Source: Atrichornis clamosus
Taxonomy: Eukaryota > Chordata > Aves > Passeriformes > Menuridae
Assembly (NCBI GenBank): GCA_013400975.1
Contig: WBMZ01006395.1
Location: forward strand, 77,208-141,207
Direction: 5' to 3'
Length of the DNA stretch: 64,000 nt
In this document: piece by piece, positions 14,833 through 28,104 of the stretch
Position numbering within the stretch: the stretch's first letter is position 1
Layout of the letters: every line of letters begins with the position of its first letter
The notes under the pieces: model-generated
Database searches by the model: none
What the model was told of the DNA's origin: nothing
The model's input: the letters and a program-made list of their open reading frames with translations, nothing else
Translations under genes and position numbers: made by a program

Positions 14833-15165
14833 CAGGTAAATGTTTATACCCGACAGCCATCAATTTCAGCTATCCATGCAAAGAGACAGGTGAGCTGGAC
14901 TGGTAAACCTCGAAATTAGAGAGGTATTAATCATCTGCTCCCAGCCAATATAAACAGATGTTATTTTTAAACAGGTAAAATCATCTTTTCCTCTGAAATT
15001 TATTTGCAACAGATAATGTTCTGTTACATTTTTAATCAAGCAGATGAAGTTACATTTAAATTGAAAATCTGCTGCACTCAACTAATCAGGCAAGTAAAAT
15101 TCTGAGATGATTGAACGGCAGCACAGAGCACACCATTACAGCAGGTAAATTGTGAAATTTACCTG
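14833..15165. promoter_or_regulatory. Cluster of CAGGTA/CAGGTG E-boxes ending in a perfect inverted pair
   Basis: CAGGTA occurs at 14833 and 14972, and CAGGTG at 14887. A 24-bp inverted repeat lies at 15142-15165, with 10-bp arms CAGGTAAATT and AATTTACCTG separated by GTGA. CAGGTA/G is the bipartite core bound by ZEB and SNAI repressors and by E-proteins. The stretch also has several TAATCA-like homeodomain words. It lies in ZCCHC7 intron 2, away from recognised repeats. Calling it regulatory is inference. Confidence 0.35.
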
Positions 15166-15828
15166 TCACAGCACACAGCTCATTGTTCAGCCATCGCGCC
15201 TGCAACTGAGGAGCACAGAAATAAGACAAAAAAAGGCAAGACATGTTCAACATATTCATAAATCCATCATATTTTAGAAACACACCACTAACAGTGATAG
15301 GGAAAAAAAATAAGCTCCACCTCTTTCCTACAAAAATGCCAATAAAGATTTACACAGGTTGCTCCTATCTGCTTCGTGCTCATCTAAGGCGCATGTCTGG
15401 GTACACTGAGATCAAGGCACAGCATGAAAAACCTCTTGTATTTCTCCCATGATAAAGTAAAAGCCAAGACATCTCCAAAAAGTGAAATATCTTAGGGATG
15501 AAATAGTGCAGTTTTTCTGCCAGTCCATTTTCCAGCTCTCCCAGACATGTTGGGCCCCACCACACAACTTCTTCACACCTTGGCTCACAACTAAAACACT
15601 GGCACCAATGTCCTGACTCAGGGTTTCACTGGTACTACACTTATTTGTGCTAAAAGCAGTATTTGTCCAAATAGATGAAATACAGAGTTCAGTTTCTACC
15701 CTTGAAAGGGATACCCTAAAATACTTTGCTATATGAAAGTGCCAGAAATGGGAATCTTTCATCCTAATTTTAAAATGAGATCCATATAGTCTTGTGCATG
15801 TAATTGATAAATTATGCATATCCACCTT

Positions 15829-15839
15829 TTTTTTTTTTA
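15829..15839 (+). repeat. Poly-T tract
   Basis: An 11-base T run in intron. It is a simple low-complexity tract with no sign of a retroposed body next to it. Confidence 0.8.
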
Positions 15840-16394
15840 CATCATGATGAACACAAACTGACAGCAGACATCTGGAAGACTGTCAATTATTAAAGCACTA
15901 AGCTCCCATGCCTTTTTGCACCCCTGTGCTGTCCTCTGCACACTGCTTTGGCACCCAAACCCCACATGCCACATATTAAGATTATTAAGACTAATTTCTG
16001 CCTTTTTTCCTCTAAAAATTCAATAAACTGTGTTATTTTCTTACATTATTGTATTTTCTAAACAATTGTTTCTGTAAGAACAAAAAAGTTTAACCGTTAC
16101 TTTAGTGTAGTGTATCTGGGCTTATAGTTTAGATCAGGAAAGCAAAAGTTGGTTTTTAAAAAATACAGTCATTTCACATTGTTGTTTTAAACACTGCAAT
16201 AGTTTGGATAATGCAGCAGCTTTTTCACAATCATAAATTCTAAAAGTCCTATGGTTCACACCTGATCCACTGTGGCCTGGTGACAATGATGTAATTGCTG
16301 CACTTACCTAGACGCCTACACAGAGGTATGCTGCTGTCAGTGCCACACCGGGGCCAGGGCTTGGCTGCTTATTGCCATGAGCTCCAGCCACAAC

Positions 16395-16705
16395 AATCAC
16401 AGAATCACACACTGGTTTGGGTAGGGAGGGACCTCAATCCAGTCCCACCCCTGCCATGGGCAGAAACACCTTTCACTATCCCAGGTTGCTCCAAGCTCCA
16501 TCTGACCTGGCCTTGGGCACAGATGGGACAGCTACAGCTTCTCTGGGCAACCTGTGGCAGGGCCTCACCACCCTTACATGGAAAAATCTCTTCCCAATAT
16601 CCCATCTAACCCTGCCTTCTGTCAGTGGGAAGCCATTTCCCCTTGTCCTGGCACTCCAGGCCCTTGTCCAAAGTGGCTCTCCAGCTCTTCTGGAACACCT
16701 TTACA
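16395..16705 (-). mobile_element. CR1 LINE 3' fragment
   Basis: It starts with AATCACAGAATCACA and then shows the classic series: GCCATGGGCAGAAACACC, CCAGGTTGCTCCAAGC, TGGCCTTGGGCAC, CAGCTTCTCTGGGCAACC, TCTTCCCAATATCCCATC and CCCCTTGTCCTGGCACT. About 300 bp of the CR1 3' end is retained with moderate divergence, on the ZCCHC7 sense strand. Confidence 0.92.
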
Positions 16706-17258
16706 AATTAACAGAGTCAAAGGAGCACAGTATTTACATATCTTTCGATGCTTGCTGAAAAGCTGATAAAAATATGATTTTTCTTAAGTGAGGGAAGTAG
16801 CTCTCCAATGGCCAGGTGAAAAGGCTCTGTCCAAATTTTGAAAAGAACTCTGCTTTATGCGTCTTAAGAAGTTAAGGCAGTATATGTCCACCTAATAGAG
16901 AAATTATTTGAAAAAAAAGAGAAACAATACAATACAGATCCTGATTTCACTAATACGGCTCTGCATTAAGTACCAAGAAGACAGAAGAAAACAAACATTA
17001 TGTGTGGCATACTACACTCTGTGTTTTATTCACAATTCAGTAAATGTGAAAAAGGAAGCACACTGCCCCAGATTGCAGTGCTGTCTGGTGTGGAAAAACT
17101 TTTGACAGCCAAGGCTAAGCTGTACCAGAGTGCCTTGCCACCACCTGGGTGGGAAGGGTTGTTTGGAGTTGTTAGAATATTTCAATAGACCCCTTCCACA
17201 AAGCTTTAAAAGAACAACATGTTACAATTTAAAACAGAACATCAAAAATGGCTTCAAA

Positions 17259-17506
17259 ATGACCAAGGGCAGGGTTAGATTGGATATTAGGAAGAAATCC
17301 TTCCTTGTAAGGGTGGTGAGGACCTAGCACAGGTTGCCCAGAGAAGCTGTGGTTGCCCCGTCGTTGGAAATGTCCAAGGTCACGCTGGATTGGGCTTGGA
17401 GCACCCTGGGATAGTGGAAGGTGTCTCTGCCCATGGCAGGGGGTGAAACGGGCTAGGCTTTAAAGTCCCTTCTGATCCAACCAGCCTGTGATTCTGTGAT
17501 TCTATG
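17259..17506 (+). mobile_element. CR1 LINE 3' fragment
   Basis: It reads GGTTAGATTGGATATTAGGAAGAAA, then GGTTGCCCAGAGAAGCTGTGG, TGCCCATGGCAGGGGG and TCCAACCAGCCTGTGATTCTGTGATTCTATG at the 3' end. The tail is intact, so the 3' boundary is reliable. It lies only about 0.55 kb from the oppositely oriented copy at 16.4-16.7 kb. Confidence 0.93.
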
Positions 17507-18301
17507 AAAAATTAAAATCTCGCAAGGCCTGTGCCTGCCCATGTGGCCATCACAGCTTGTTGTGTGGGATGGCTGGAGGTGCCAATTCCCAGAGTGTGGC
17601 AGTGCCAAGACATCGGAGGGGCGGCGGGACTGCTGAAGAATGACTCGTAGAGCACACATTCTGTTCCTTAAACAGTGCCACATGGCCGTGCTGCTTGGCC
17701 CTGAAGTATTCCTCGCTGCAATGAGATACCCTGCCCATACCCTGGAGGCAGGTACAGCCAGGTGAGCTATAACCCCATCTAGACGACACAGGTCAGCATT
17801 TGAGGTCAAGCACGTGTGACTGCTTTGCTGAACCAAAGCCTTTCTGCTGTTCGCAGTGTGTGTTTGTCCTGCTGTTCAAATTATTAATTAAATGCCTGGG
17901 CAATTTCAACATTGGGTTTTATTGTCCTAAGTACTTTTTTTTTTAATTCTTCAGTATCAGTTATTTTTGTGGGTTTTGTTTGTTTGTCTGTTTTCCTCCA
18001 GGGTTTAAAAAACATTAAGCTGCACAACATCACAGGTCTCAGCCATTGAAGATGTATCAATTTCTGTCCCACCGAGCCAACTTTTAGAACCAAAACCTGA
18101 AAAATATCTGAGTTTGAGATAAGGTATACTATGCAGTAACTTTTAATATAAAGTTCTTTAGGAGTAACTTGCAATGATATATTATGATACATTTTTTAAA
18201 ACTAACATAACATTATTAAAGATGAGTATTCAATATCAAAACTGCCCTGCTTAACATCCAAATATTTGATCCTTCAACTTAGTATCTATAGTAAAGACAA
18301 T

Positions 18302-18499
18302 TTTTGCATATAATTTATCTTTTAAAGGAGACAGAAGTCACCCAGAATTATTAAAATTCTATAAAGTTAAACATTCAGATGATGTAAGACCACATATTCA
18401 AGAAAATAAAAAATTTCCTGAAAATGATAAGCAATTACTTTCCAGTCTTCAATACATCTGCAAGTGTTGAAATACTGCATAAATTAAATTTTGCATATA
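18302..18499. promoter_or_regulatory. Pair of octamer-like TTTTGCATATA words
   Basis: TTTTGCATATA occurs exactly at 18302-18312 and again at 18489-18499 in AT-rich intron. TTTGCATA resembles a POU-family half-octamer. In DNA this AT-rich a chance pair is quite possible, so this is only a weak candidate. Confidence 0.12.
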
Positions 18500-21400
18500 C
18501 TCTAATTTCTTTGACACCTAATGTGTCTTAAAATTGGTTTCTCCCCAAAATCAGGAAATTAATTTTGAAAATAAAAGCATAGCGTTCAGTGACACATTAC
18601 TGATGGAACAGAAGAGAACGAAACAGAACTTAGAGCAACCTCAAATAGAAGCACTGCTTGCAAAATTTGAGAGTTAGTTAAGAAAATAACTCCCTTTTTT
18701 TTTCCTTTTTGTTTTTATAAATTAAAGCTGCCAGGGTGAAGGCAGAAAATGGATCACAACTATGACTTTCAGCTTCCAAAATCTGTGCTCAATTACAATA
18801 AGGCAGCAAAAAATTACTTTCTAAGATTTTGGAGGTCAGCCTTGTACAGCGTGTGTCTGCTCTGACTTCACAGTTATGCTAACGCTGAAAGAACATCACT
18901 TTTAGCATAATTATTTTTTTCTGTAAAGAGCAGCACAGTACTTTTACCTCTTAAATCCAATGTATTTATTGGTTTTAAGGGGAATCTCTGCAATATAGAA
19001 AGATACAGTAAGAACTTCACTCAATTCACTGATTTAATAGTGCAAACCATCATTAGATCCAGAAGAAACTGTTGTATTTTTTAACTATACAATTGTGACT
19101 TACTTGTACTGCCCCATCTCAAGCATGGCAGCCAGGATCCTAGAAATAATAGCAAAAATGAAAGAAGACAGACACGCACTAAAGTCTCCTTCTTGCACTA
19201 GGTTTTCCTCTAGCAGTAATAACAGAAGCCAAGAGGAGGCTTCAGACAGGACAATGAACACCTGAAACAGACTCTGCTCCTCAGGTGAGGTACACCTGTA
19301 CCACATCATGCGTGAGTCTGTTTCAACACACACCTGATGGGATCGTGACAACGCGATCGGTCACAAAGCAGGTGAACACTGCCAGGAGAACATCGAACAC
19401 GAGGCTCTGACTGCGTGGGCCTCGTCTGAATTCACTGCAAGGGAGAAACAAGTGCCAGAAAAAAGGTTTGGCCTTTCTAATTTCTGTCATTAAAGTTAGT
19501 TTTTCACAGAGAACATACTTGCTACTTAAAGCTTTTCAAAGTTTTAGCCTTGTTTTTCTAATTAAAAAAATAATAGAACCAGGGTATTTAGCACTGTGTT
19601 ATGGATCTTTGCTAGAATTAAGGAAGCCTTGTTATCAAATAAGCAAATTAACTTTTTTAGTAATCAGATAGCCAAGACTGCTTCCCTGGGCGGGCGGGTG
19701 GGGTAAGCCGAGCATCGGAGGAGGCAGCACACAGCCGGGTGTGCTGCTGGCTCCTCTCCCTGGAGCCGGCTGTTCCCTGCCTGTCCCCGGGAATCCTTTC
19801 TTGTGGCTGTCTGGCACCAGCTCCTGGTTGATACAGAGATCTTCCCACCCAGCTGAGCTGAAGAAGAGCCTGCTGCCACTCCAGGAACTCTGGGAGCCCC
19901 ATCTCCAGGCTGTGCCCGATATTCCCTGCAATTAATCCCTATGCCGCCCTCACTCCCTCCCTCCATAAAGGCACAGACAGCAAAACCCTCAGCATTCCCC
20001 TCGCTCACACACTTAAATGCAGACTCAAAGTCCATCTATTAAAAAAATGTGAGCAAAATAACACATTTGAACCAATTCTCTCAGAATTTACTCTAAAATG
20101 TGCCTTCTAGTTAGCAAATTTTTTCTCTTCAAAAGGCTTAAATCACTTGCAGCTTCTTCATAAGTCTCTGTGCTGCTCCAGGGCTGCCCTGTGTTGTGGG
20201 ATGTTAATTCCTGAGGTAATACCATCCTCTGGCTTACCTGTGTTACAGTCCTGGAGTCATAAAAAGACACCTGCCCTGCAGGGATTCCTGCAGGGTCATT
20301 GTTGTTTAGGAATTAGAGATCCCACCCAAATGCTCTGCCTTTGTAAAACTCGTTTGGATTTCTGCTTTTCCAAACCTACATGAATGTGAGTTCCTTGACA
20401 CATCCAAGACCTCTTGTGTTCAAACCCGAGGCTGAGATGGAATGCCTTTTGTCAGGAAACCTCCGGTTTAAATTTACAAAGACGTGAAATTTAGATGTCT
20501 TCGTATTTACCTCCCTTTTGTACTTAAGCATGACATGTTAGCAACCCACATATGCAATATGCCCTAAATACCACAAAATCCAAAATTTGCTGACACTGAA
20601 CATCCTCAAGCTGCACAATTCAGGAGATGCTCTTTCCTCAGCCATGAAAAATAACTCACTCCTGCAAAATGGCATTTAACTACTGGTTTTTTTGTGTTTT
20701 CTTTTTTATATTTTAAGTGTGATAACTAACATACATTTTAAGGCCACTACACAGCTGGCTGCTTTCTAGCCCTCACCATAGTTTTCAAAAAGTATGAATA
20801 ATTAAAAAATACGACACTGACAGTATTCCAATTAAATAACAACCTGGCAGTATTTTTCAAACTATCACATGTGCCACCAAAGGTATTACCTGCATAATTC
20901 CAAAGATGAGTTCCTTATTACTTGAAATTATATCAGGGGATTACTTTGAGGACAGGGCAAAAAGGCCAGGAAGCATAATTTGAATTTGTGAAAGTCGAAT
21001 TGTAGAGCTTTTGACAATGTGGGGAGAGGACATTTACTGCACTTTGGATGATACTGTAACTCACTGGTAGAACTTGAAAGAGGTGAATAAATTTTTAGTT
21101 AGAAAAAGTAGAGACAAAAAGAAAAGCACACTAGAGAAACCACAGCAATATTTTGCTTCCTTCAGGATCAGAAATAAGGTTTGGAAGGGGGCAAAAAGAC
21201 TGACTGTGTCTCTGTGAGACACACACACACATCCCAATGACAACTTTTATCACTCTTTCCTTTCCCCAGATTGATGATTCAACTTCAAGCCTCAGGATAA
21301 AGCATGGCAGTATCAAAATGGAGAGAGCAGCTATCCTGAGACCACATTTTAACAATAAAACGTATTTCCTAAGATAGATCTTGTGACTGCAGTAAAAAGA

Positions 21401-22982
21401 TCAAAAAGTTTAATTTCTCTAATACAGAGCAGATATATGAGATATCAGGATTTTTTCAGTATCCAAAATAACTTGTGCCAAAATCTATGTGAATTACTCA
21501 TTATTACTTGTTACCAAAACCCCCAAACAAACAGAAGGAAAGTGAGACCTTTCTGTTAAAGGCAGAAGTCATCATTACTGTGTTTTTCACAAATTGTAGT
21601 CAAACAGGATTTTTTCTGTTTCCTTCCAACTCATTTACAGTTTTAAAAATAATCCTCATGTATTTTAAGGAATCTCTCTTCCCTCAAAAAAAAAGAAAAG
21701 TGAGTGAGAGAATCAAACCAAAGAAGAAACAACGTTACTTTAACATTTCACATTTGTGCAATTAGAGATGCTATGTAAGCGTAAGTGCAAAGATTTTGCT
21801 GTAAATAAACATACGGGGTGAGTTTTGTGAAATAAAATTTGTATGTACAGAGATGAAAGGCACACAGGTAGCATAATTGTTTCTGGAAAGATCCAGTGAA
21901 AGCTTAGTTTGAAGATCTATGTTTACACTACAAATTGTGTAAATATGAAAGAAATTGCTCTATTAACTACGTATTAACTATTGACATTGGTCAATAAATG
22001 AAACCGAATTTTAAGTGTAGGCCTGGGTGAAGACAGCTTGATACCGATTCCTTGATGTTATTTTGATTTTCCTCATTTTTGTTTTCCTATATGAGAACTG
22101 TTAGAACAGACTCTGATTTTTCTTTTGTACTGTACAATATTGTGCCCCATGTGGCATTTTGTTTTATTAATAAGATTTGAAATTACAATAACAAAGCTAA
22201 ATTTTAGAAAACAAACTGAAAAGAACGACTGTTGAAATCCCCCACTGAGGCTGGCAGAGTTTATGCTTCTCTGTGTCCTTGAAAGAGCTTATGTTTAACA
22301 GTAGTTTCCAAGTTTTCCTTTTGGATGGTAAATATCACACTAAAAAATAAAACAACCAACGGGATTTATTAAACCCCACCTGCACATCCCACCTGCCCAG
22401 TTGTACCCTTTGCATGCCTAGGTTGTCAGAGCAACTACAGGAAAGGAGAGCAACACCTGAATGAACTGTTCTTGCACATGCACATTTTCTGAATCACTGA
22501 CAAGGATTTTGGGGCATATTTTCCATTTATGTCTATTTTTCAAGGGAGCATCCTCCCTGTAAGACACAAACTGGCAACATAAGAACATCAACTGAGAAAT
22601 GGTCTCAGTCTTACTGTTGGAAAAGGGATCAGGTATTTGCCAAACTAAAAAGAAATAAAGTTTCAATGAAGTTATTCCTAATGAATTTTCAGCTTAACAT
22701 TAAAGTAGATTACAACATTAAAGTAGAACCAGAAAAATTTTCTTTTGCAAAGAATTTAGTTCCTAAAGAGCCTACTTGTTCCTTCAAAGTTCTGCAGATT
22801 TCAAGCTTCACAAAGCCACTCAGGATTAGTCAAGCTTTTAAATTTAGAATTCCATGTGCTTTTTCTAATTATTTGAGTTCACCGGAAAATTATTTTCAAA
22901 TGTCCATTTCTGTAAAAGGGAAAAGTGTTTTTCAGCTTTTGTCCTTTGGAGATCACACATGTGCACCATAAAAAAAAAAATT

Positions 22983-23075
22983 ACATCACTGACATACGTC
23001 ATAAACATGTCATTTGTGTTTAAAAACATAAAATCACATCACTGACACATCAGAAATACATCATTTGGATTTTCC
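22983..23075 (+). repeat. Two-copy diverged tandem duplication, period about 53 bp
   Basis: ACATCACTGACA begins at 22983 and again at 23036, each copy continuing into a similar ATACGTCAT/ACATCATTTG-type sequence and then T-rich DNA. The copies differ by several substitutions and small indels. It is a local duplication in intron with no coding content. Confidence 0.6.
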
Positions 23076-23180
23076 AAAATATTTTTTATGTTGTTTTGCA
23101 GAATAAGTATTTTTCTTCACTAGAAACTCCTGGCTGGCCCTATAAAAGATTAAATTATATGTAACTGAGCAACCCCGTCT

Positions 23181-23248
23181 GTGGAAGGTGTCACTGCCCA
23201 TGGCAGGGAGATGGAACAAGATGGCTTTTAAGGTCTGTTCCGATCCAA
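23181..23248 (+). mobile_element. CR1 LINE fragment, short
   Basis: GTGGAAGGTGTCACTGCCCATGGCAGGGAGATGGAACAAGATGGCTTTTAAGGTC corresponds to the same CR1 block seen in the 17.3-kb copy. Both ends are lost, including the terminal repeat tail. Confidence 0.8.
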
Positions 23249-24046
23249 AGCAGCGGCCGCCAGCTCCCCACTGCCGCCAGACACTGTGACAGGGACTGAT
23301 GACCCCCAGACCCTGGAGGCAGCAGCCTTTGGGGCCCCCTCACCATGTCGTGTAAGAGAAACCACAGCGAAACACAACAGACCATGACCTTCAGCCACAA
23401 CTAAATCACTCCATTTTTAGGGAAATGACAAGATAAATGGTGCTGTTTTACCTGTGTGACACTGCTCCTCAAAATGAAAAAAAACACCCTCACAAAAATC
23501 ACAAGTGAGTAACTAAAACTCAGCTTTTAGGCTTCGTTTTTGACAAAAGGTTGTGTTTTAAATACTTGGCTCTGCTCTCTGAAAATCCAAGTCACACAAA
23601 CATGTATCATGGATTCACCACGTGAGACACACGCACACCACCAACGCCAACGGAATTGCCCCTCTGTTCCGACTGCTGACATGGATTTATCAGAGGGATC
23701 TCTTCCCTGTTCTTTTTATACCAAAACAAAGTCATAATAACTGAAAATCTGATAAGGAAATTCCCTCAGCAGGCACCCATTCTGCCTAAAGTACAGAGAA
23801 ATGATGCCGACTTTGCCTGTGTCCTGGGGAACCAGCCTGAGGGGACAGCTCAGTTTTGTGTTGGGTTGTCACTGGCTGAAGCCTCTAACACAGAGTCCAG
23901 GGCTGGGAATGCTGCTGCCCCTCTCACGGATGTGTTTTGGGACACCAGAGAAATCTCTGTTCAAAGTTGGCAACTTTTCTCCCTTTAGTTTTCTTTGCCG
24001 AGATATCCCACAGGCACATAATGCAGGTGGAAATGCCACACCTTCA

Positions 24047-24112
24047 CATACATACCTACAAATACACACACAAGCACACATATGTGCCTGTGGCTACATG
24101 TGTGTGTATGCA
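24047..24112 (+). repeat. Interrupted CA/TG-rich low-complexity tract
   Basis: Alternating ACACAC and TGTGTG words (CACATACATACC, ATACACACACAAGCACACA, then GTGTGTGTATG) form a degenerate dinucleotide repeat with possible purine-pyrimidine alternation. No coding content is recognised. Confidence 0.7.
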
Positions 24113-27100
24113 CAATGCTGTACATGCTTCTGGGAGCGAGCCCCCGCACCTCGAGGGGTGGCCGGAGCCCTGCTGGCTCCAGTGGGAGGGAGAATTCCCC
24201 AAGTTCTGCAGGCAAAGTTTTCAAAGCACAAGACACAGTCCCAGGCTTAGTGTCTTACCTTCGAGTAGCGTCAAGCCAGGAAGGGAAGTGCAGCATGAGG
24301 CAGGGACTGTCAGCACCAGGCTGTAACACACCCGGCGCCTCACTGCCCCCGCTCCAGCAGCGTACAGCAAGCTCTGGTGTTTCACCATGCACAGAGAGTT
24401 TCAAAAAGAGACCGAAAAGAGCATCTGGCAGCTTCCCCCCACGCACCCCCCCGTCACTGCCTGGCTGTTGAGGTTTTAAAGGAGTTGATGGAGGAAGATT
24501 TGTCCTGAGGATGCCTGGCTGTTCCTGGTGCCTCAGGGGCTCAGAGTATGGACACACATGCCAGAACCACCCACGCAGCACAATGCAAGACAGCAAAGCA
24601 CAGAGAAATCTGCCCACTTTGGGCAAAGAGCTGCTTTTGTGACTGTGACTGGAATCTGCCGACTCCATCGGGCTTCCTCAGGCTCTCTGAGCAGATTCCC
24701 CTCACCTAGACTTCAAAAGTGGACAAACAAAGGAACACCAACCACCACGTCACACCTGAGGCTGTGCAAAGGCAGGAAAGGACCACACAGAACACAGACA
24801 CCAAAATACATCAAACCAGTACCAAAACACACCAAACTGGTGATAGAACATGCCTTTGCAGCCCTTTCTGCACATATGGTTCTCAGCAGTGCATGGGAGA
24901 CTTGTTACTCCTGGTGAGCCCCATCCACCAACAAACATCCAGGAATGGAGAGATAGAGCTTTGATTTGCTTCCTTCCTCACTGCTAACAATGTCATTGTC
25001 CCACAGGACATATTCTGGATAGCTGGGAATGTCACATATGTAAAATAGAGACATTACCAAAAGCTTTAGAGGAAAAGCAGTCAAAGACTAGACCACAAAG
25101 AGTAAGGGGAGGCTGAGCCTGGCAGGTGGGAAACCTCACCACAGCTAAAAATTTCCACATAAAAAGAAACAGTTTAAACCTAAATTTCACAACTACAAAA
25201 ACTGTCACTCTGGTGGGAAATGCTGCAGTGAACTGGAGACCCTCAGCAGAAGCACTGGAGCATGCACCCACACATGGGGTATGCATCCACACACACCAGC
25301 TTGTCCCCTGCAGTCACAATTCTCCCCTGGCAAAGCCCACTGACGTAGGGTTGTTCCATGTGGGATACAGTCATGGAAGACACACAGCACTCATCAACAT
25401 GAATTCTGGAAATACAATTATATACACTAACAGAGTATAAGGACCATCACTGCCATCACCCAGGGCTTGCCAGCCCATGTCACAGATGTGTGCACCTGCA
25501 CATGCACAGGTGCTGCAGAAGCCTGAGGAGCTACTTCTGCACCTCTTCAAGGTTTAAAGTGAAAGGAGTGACCACACACTTCTGCCACATGATCAGCATC
25601 CTTGTAGTGGTGTCACAGGGCTTGGGGTCATATAGGGTGTCCCCCTATATCTAGCACCTACACCTGGCAGCTCACCTCAAACTTTACCATTTCCCTTTCT
25701 AAACCCCCCACGTCCTTTGTCTTCAGTATATTCTCTACTTCACTTTTTAATTGCTTAAACACCTAGAACTTCTCCTTTGAAAGGATTAAATCAGCTTCTC
25801 ATCAGTGTCCAAAAATTCAATTGGAGTATGAGTTTGTCACTGCCTGTAAGAAATCCAAAGAAACAGGACAAGGAAGAAAAATCAAACTGAGAAGAGGGCG
25901 GAAAAATCTCCTTATAACAATCAACAGAACAGAAAAAAAAAAAGAAAAAAGTCACACAGAATATATGACCATGTAAGCATGGGCACTCTTGCAGAAAACG
26001 TAGTCAGCAATCCCAAGCCAGAGGAAATTTAAATGAGAGCCAGGTCCACAACAGCGACAAAATCTGAACAAATACAAGGGGCTGCTCAGGTTGCAGGTTG
26101 TGCTGAGCCTCAATCTTTTCAGATTTGCAAAGGAACTTTATTAGTTTTATTAATTTTTTTCTTAAATAATCAAGAGATTTGAGTGTATCCACATTACATG
26201 GTGAAGAAGATTAAGATTTTTTCTTTAATCAAAATATCCATATGCATGTGCTATATCTTCCAAGGGGGTAGGTGGATTTCCACTGCTGATTCCCGCTCCA
26301 GGGTGTGTTCTGCTGCAAGAACTCATGCACAAACCACTCCTACCACATTTCCATGACGACAGAGTTCCAGCAAACACAAGTGAGAAGAAAACCCCCAAAA
26401 ACACATAAACCCCCTCCAAATCAGTGCTCAGCAGGGTGCAGTTGTAGGGGAAACAAGCCCATAAAGGGCTTCAGCAGCACAAATGCACATAAATTGGACT
26501 CCACCTCACCTGCAGTGGTGTAACCCTGCACCCTCCATCCATCCCTCTAAGGGGTACCAAGCCCCAGCCCCAGGGGCCTGGCTGTGGAGGGGAGGGGGAA
26601 CGAGAGTGGGAGCTCCGTGCCAGTGTAGGACCAGCACAGCCTGGGCAGGACACCAAGGACCACCAGCACCCACCCTGCTCTGGAAGCCCCTCTGTCTCCA
26701 GCCTCGCTGCAGGCCATAGATGGCACATTCCCTGTGCACACTGACCAGCCCACACGAATATGGCTCCCAGCACAGGCTTCTTCTGCAAAAACGCTGATTT
26801 CACAGCAAGACGTCTTTTCTGTGTGCTGTTCCATCGGTTGGGCCCTGGGGCCCCTGGTGCCCACACTGGGCTTCCCTGGAGGAGATTCCACAGCTCCAGC
26901 CAGTGTCACTGGCGGGGGGCAGGGGGGTGAGGCCACTCCTTGAGCAGGGACATGGCAACAGCCACCGCATGTGGCCCCCAGAGCAGCAGCCTGCAACAGC
27001 CAGCCAAGCCACCACAAAACTTCTAGGGCACAAACTCCTGCTTTCGGGGCTTTGGTGGCACTGAAACTGGTACGTGGATCACAGCAGCGAGTCCTGCTGC

Positions 27101-28062
27101 TTTTAAGAAATGCAGGACATACCTCTAGGTATTAGTAACAAAAATATTTTGACTGCTAAACAAATTTTCACCTAGAAAGCTTACTTCCAAAAGCAACTTT
27201 GAGATTGAATCCAGTGATTCCACAACTTGGGTATCCAAAAACCAGAGGGAAATGTGACTCTACAAGCTCCTCTGTGGCCTAGAAAAATGAAAAATTTCTG
27301 GTAGACATTTTTGCAGAGAAAAGTAAGTTGTTGCTACAAATCACAAGACTCCACAACAACAACATACTATATTGTGCAAAGGTCACATTCAAAAGCAGCT
27401 GTCAAGGGAAAGAAGAAAAGCACAATTTGGTGTATTTTGCCATCATTTCAGAAATAAGCTTACACCTTTTCACCATTTAAAAATACACCGAGGGATATGA
27501 GTAACAGCACAGAGAGAAAAGAAATACAGATGTGGTCAGATTTTTGAGTAGTTTTGGCAGTGCCACACAGAGTTAAGAGAAATATAAAGTGTATGTCTAG
27601 AAGAAGCCATTTAAAACACTGATAGTTCACAAAGCACATTTATTTTTTGACAGAGATAAAACAGTAAGTCAAATTTATCAGAGACTGTTGTTTCCATTCT
27701 GACTCCATAAGCTGCAGTTACTGCTGCTAAACAGAAAACTCCTTCCTACATGATTTTTTGGGGAAGAGGCAAAAATAAAATGCTTTCAAATTTTTTTTTT
27801 TCCATGTTAGGCATATTTTTATGTTTTCATTCACTAAATGTTCAAACACACTTCTTTTGCCTCTTTTCCATTTTACAAGTGTTCTGTGGATTCAAAAACA
27901 GCCACACACCACAAATTTGCCAAGCCCAGAGTCCAATCATACTCATACCCAGTCTCCGAGGAAGGGGCCAGATGGGCAAAGGATATAACAGGGAGAGGAT
28001 AAGTTGGTTTTTGTACCCTTTAGTGGCTGGACATCAATGCTGCAGCCCAGAAAGCTGTCTTT

Positions 28063-28104
28063 CCAAAAACAAAAAAAAAAAAGAAAAAGAAAAAGAAAAA
28101 AGAG
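28063..28104 (+). repeat. A-rich (AAAAAG)n tract
   Basis: A run of A is interrupted regularly by single G (AAAAAGAAAAAG) at the edge of otherwise unremarkable intronic DNA. No retroposed body was identified upstream. Confidence 0.75.

Noticed and set aside
19100..19351. Leu-rich minus-strand frame that looks like a membrane segment
   Set aside because: No recognisable family, no convincing splice sites, and isolated in intron; hydrophobic runs arise easily from GAGGAAG-type complement.
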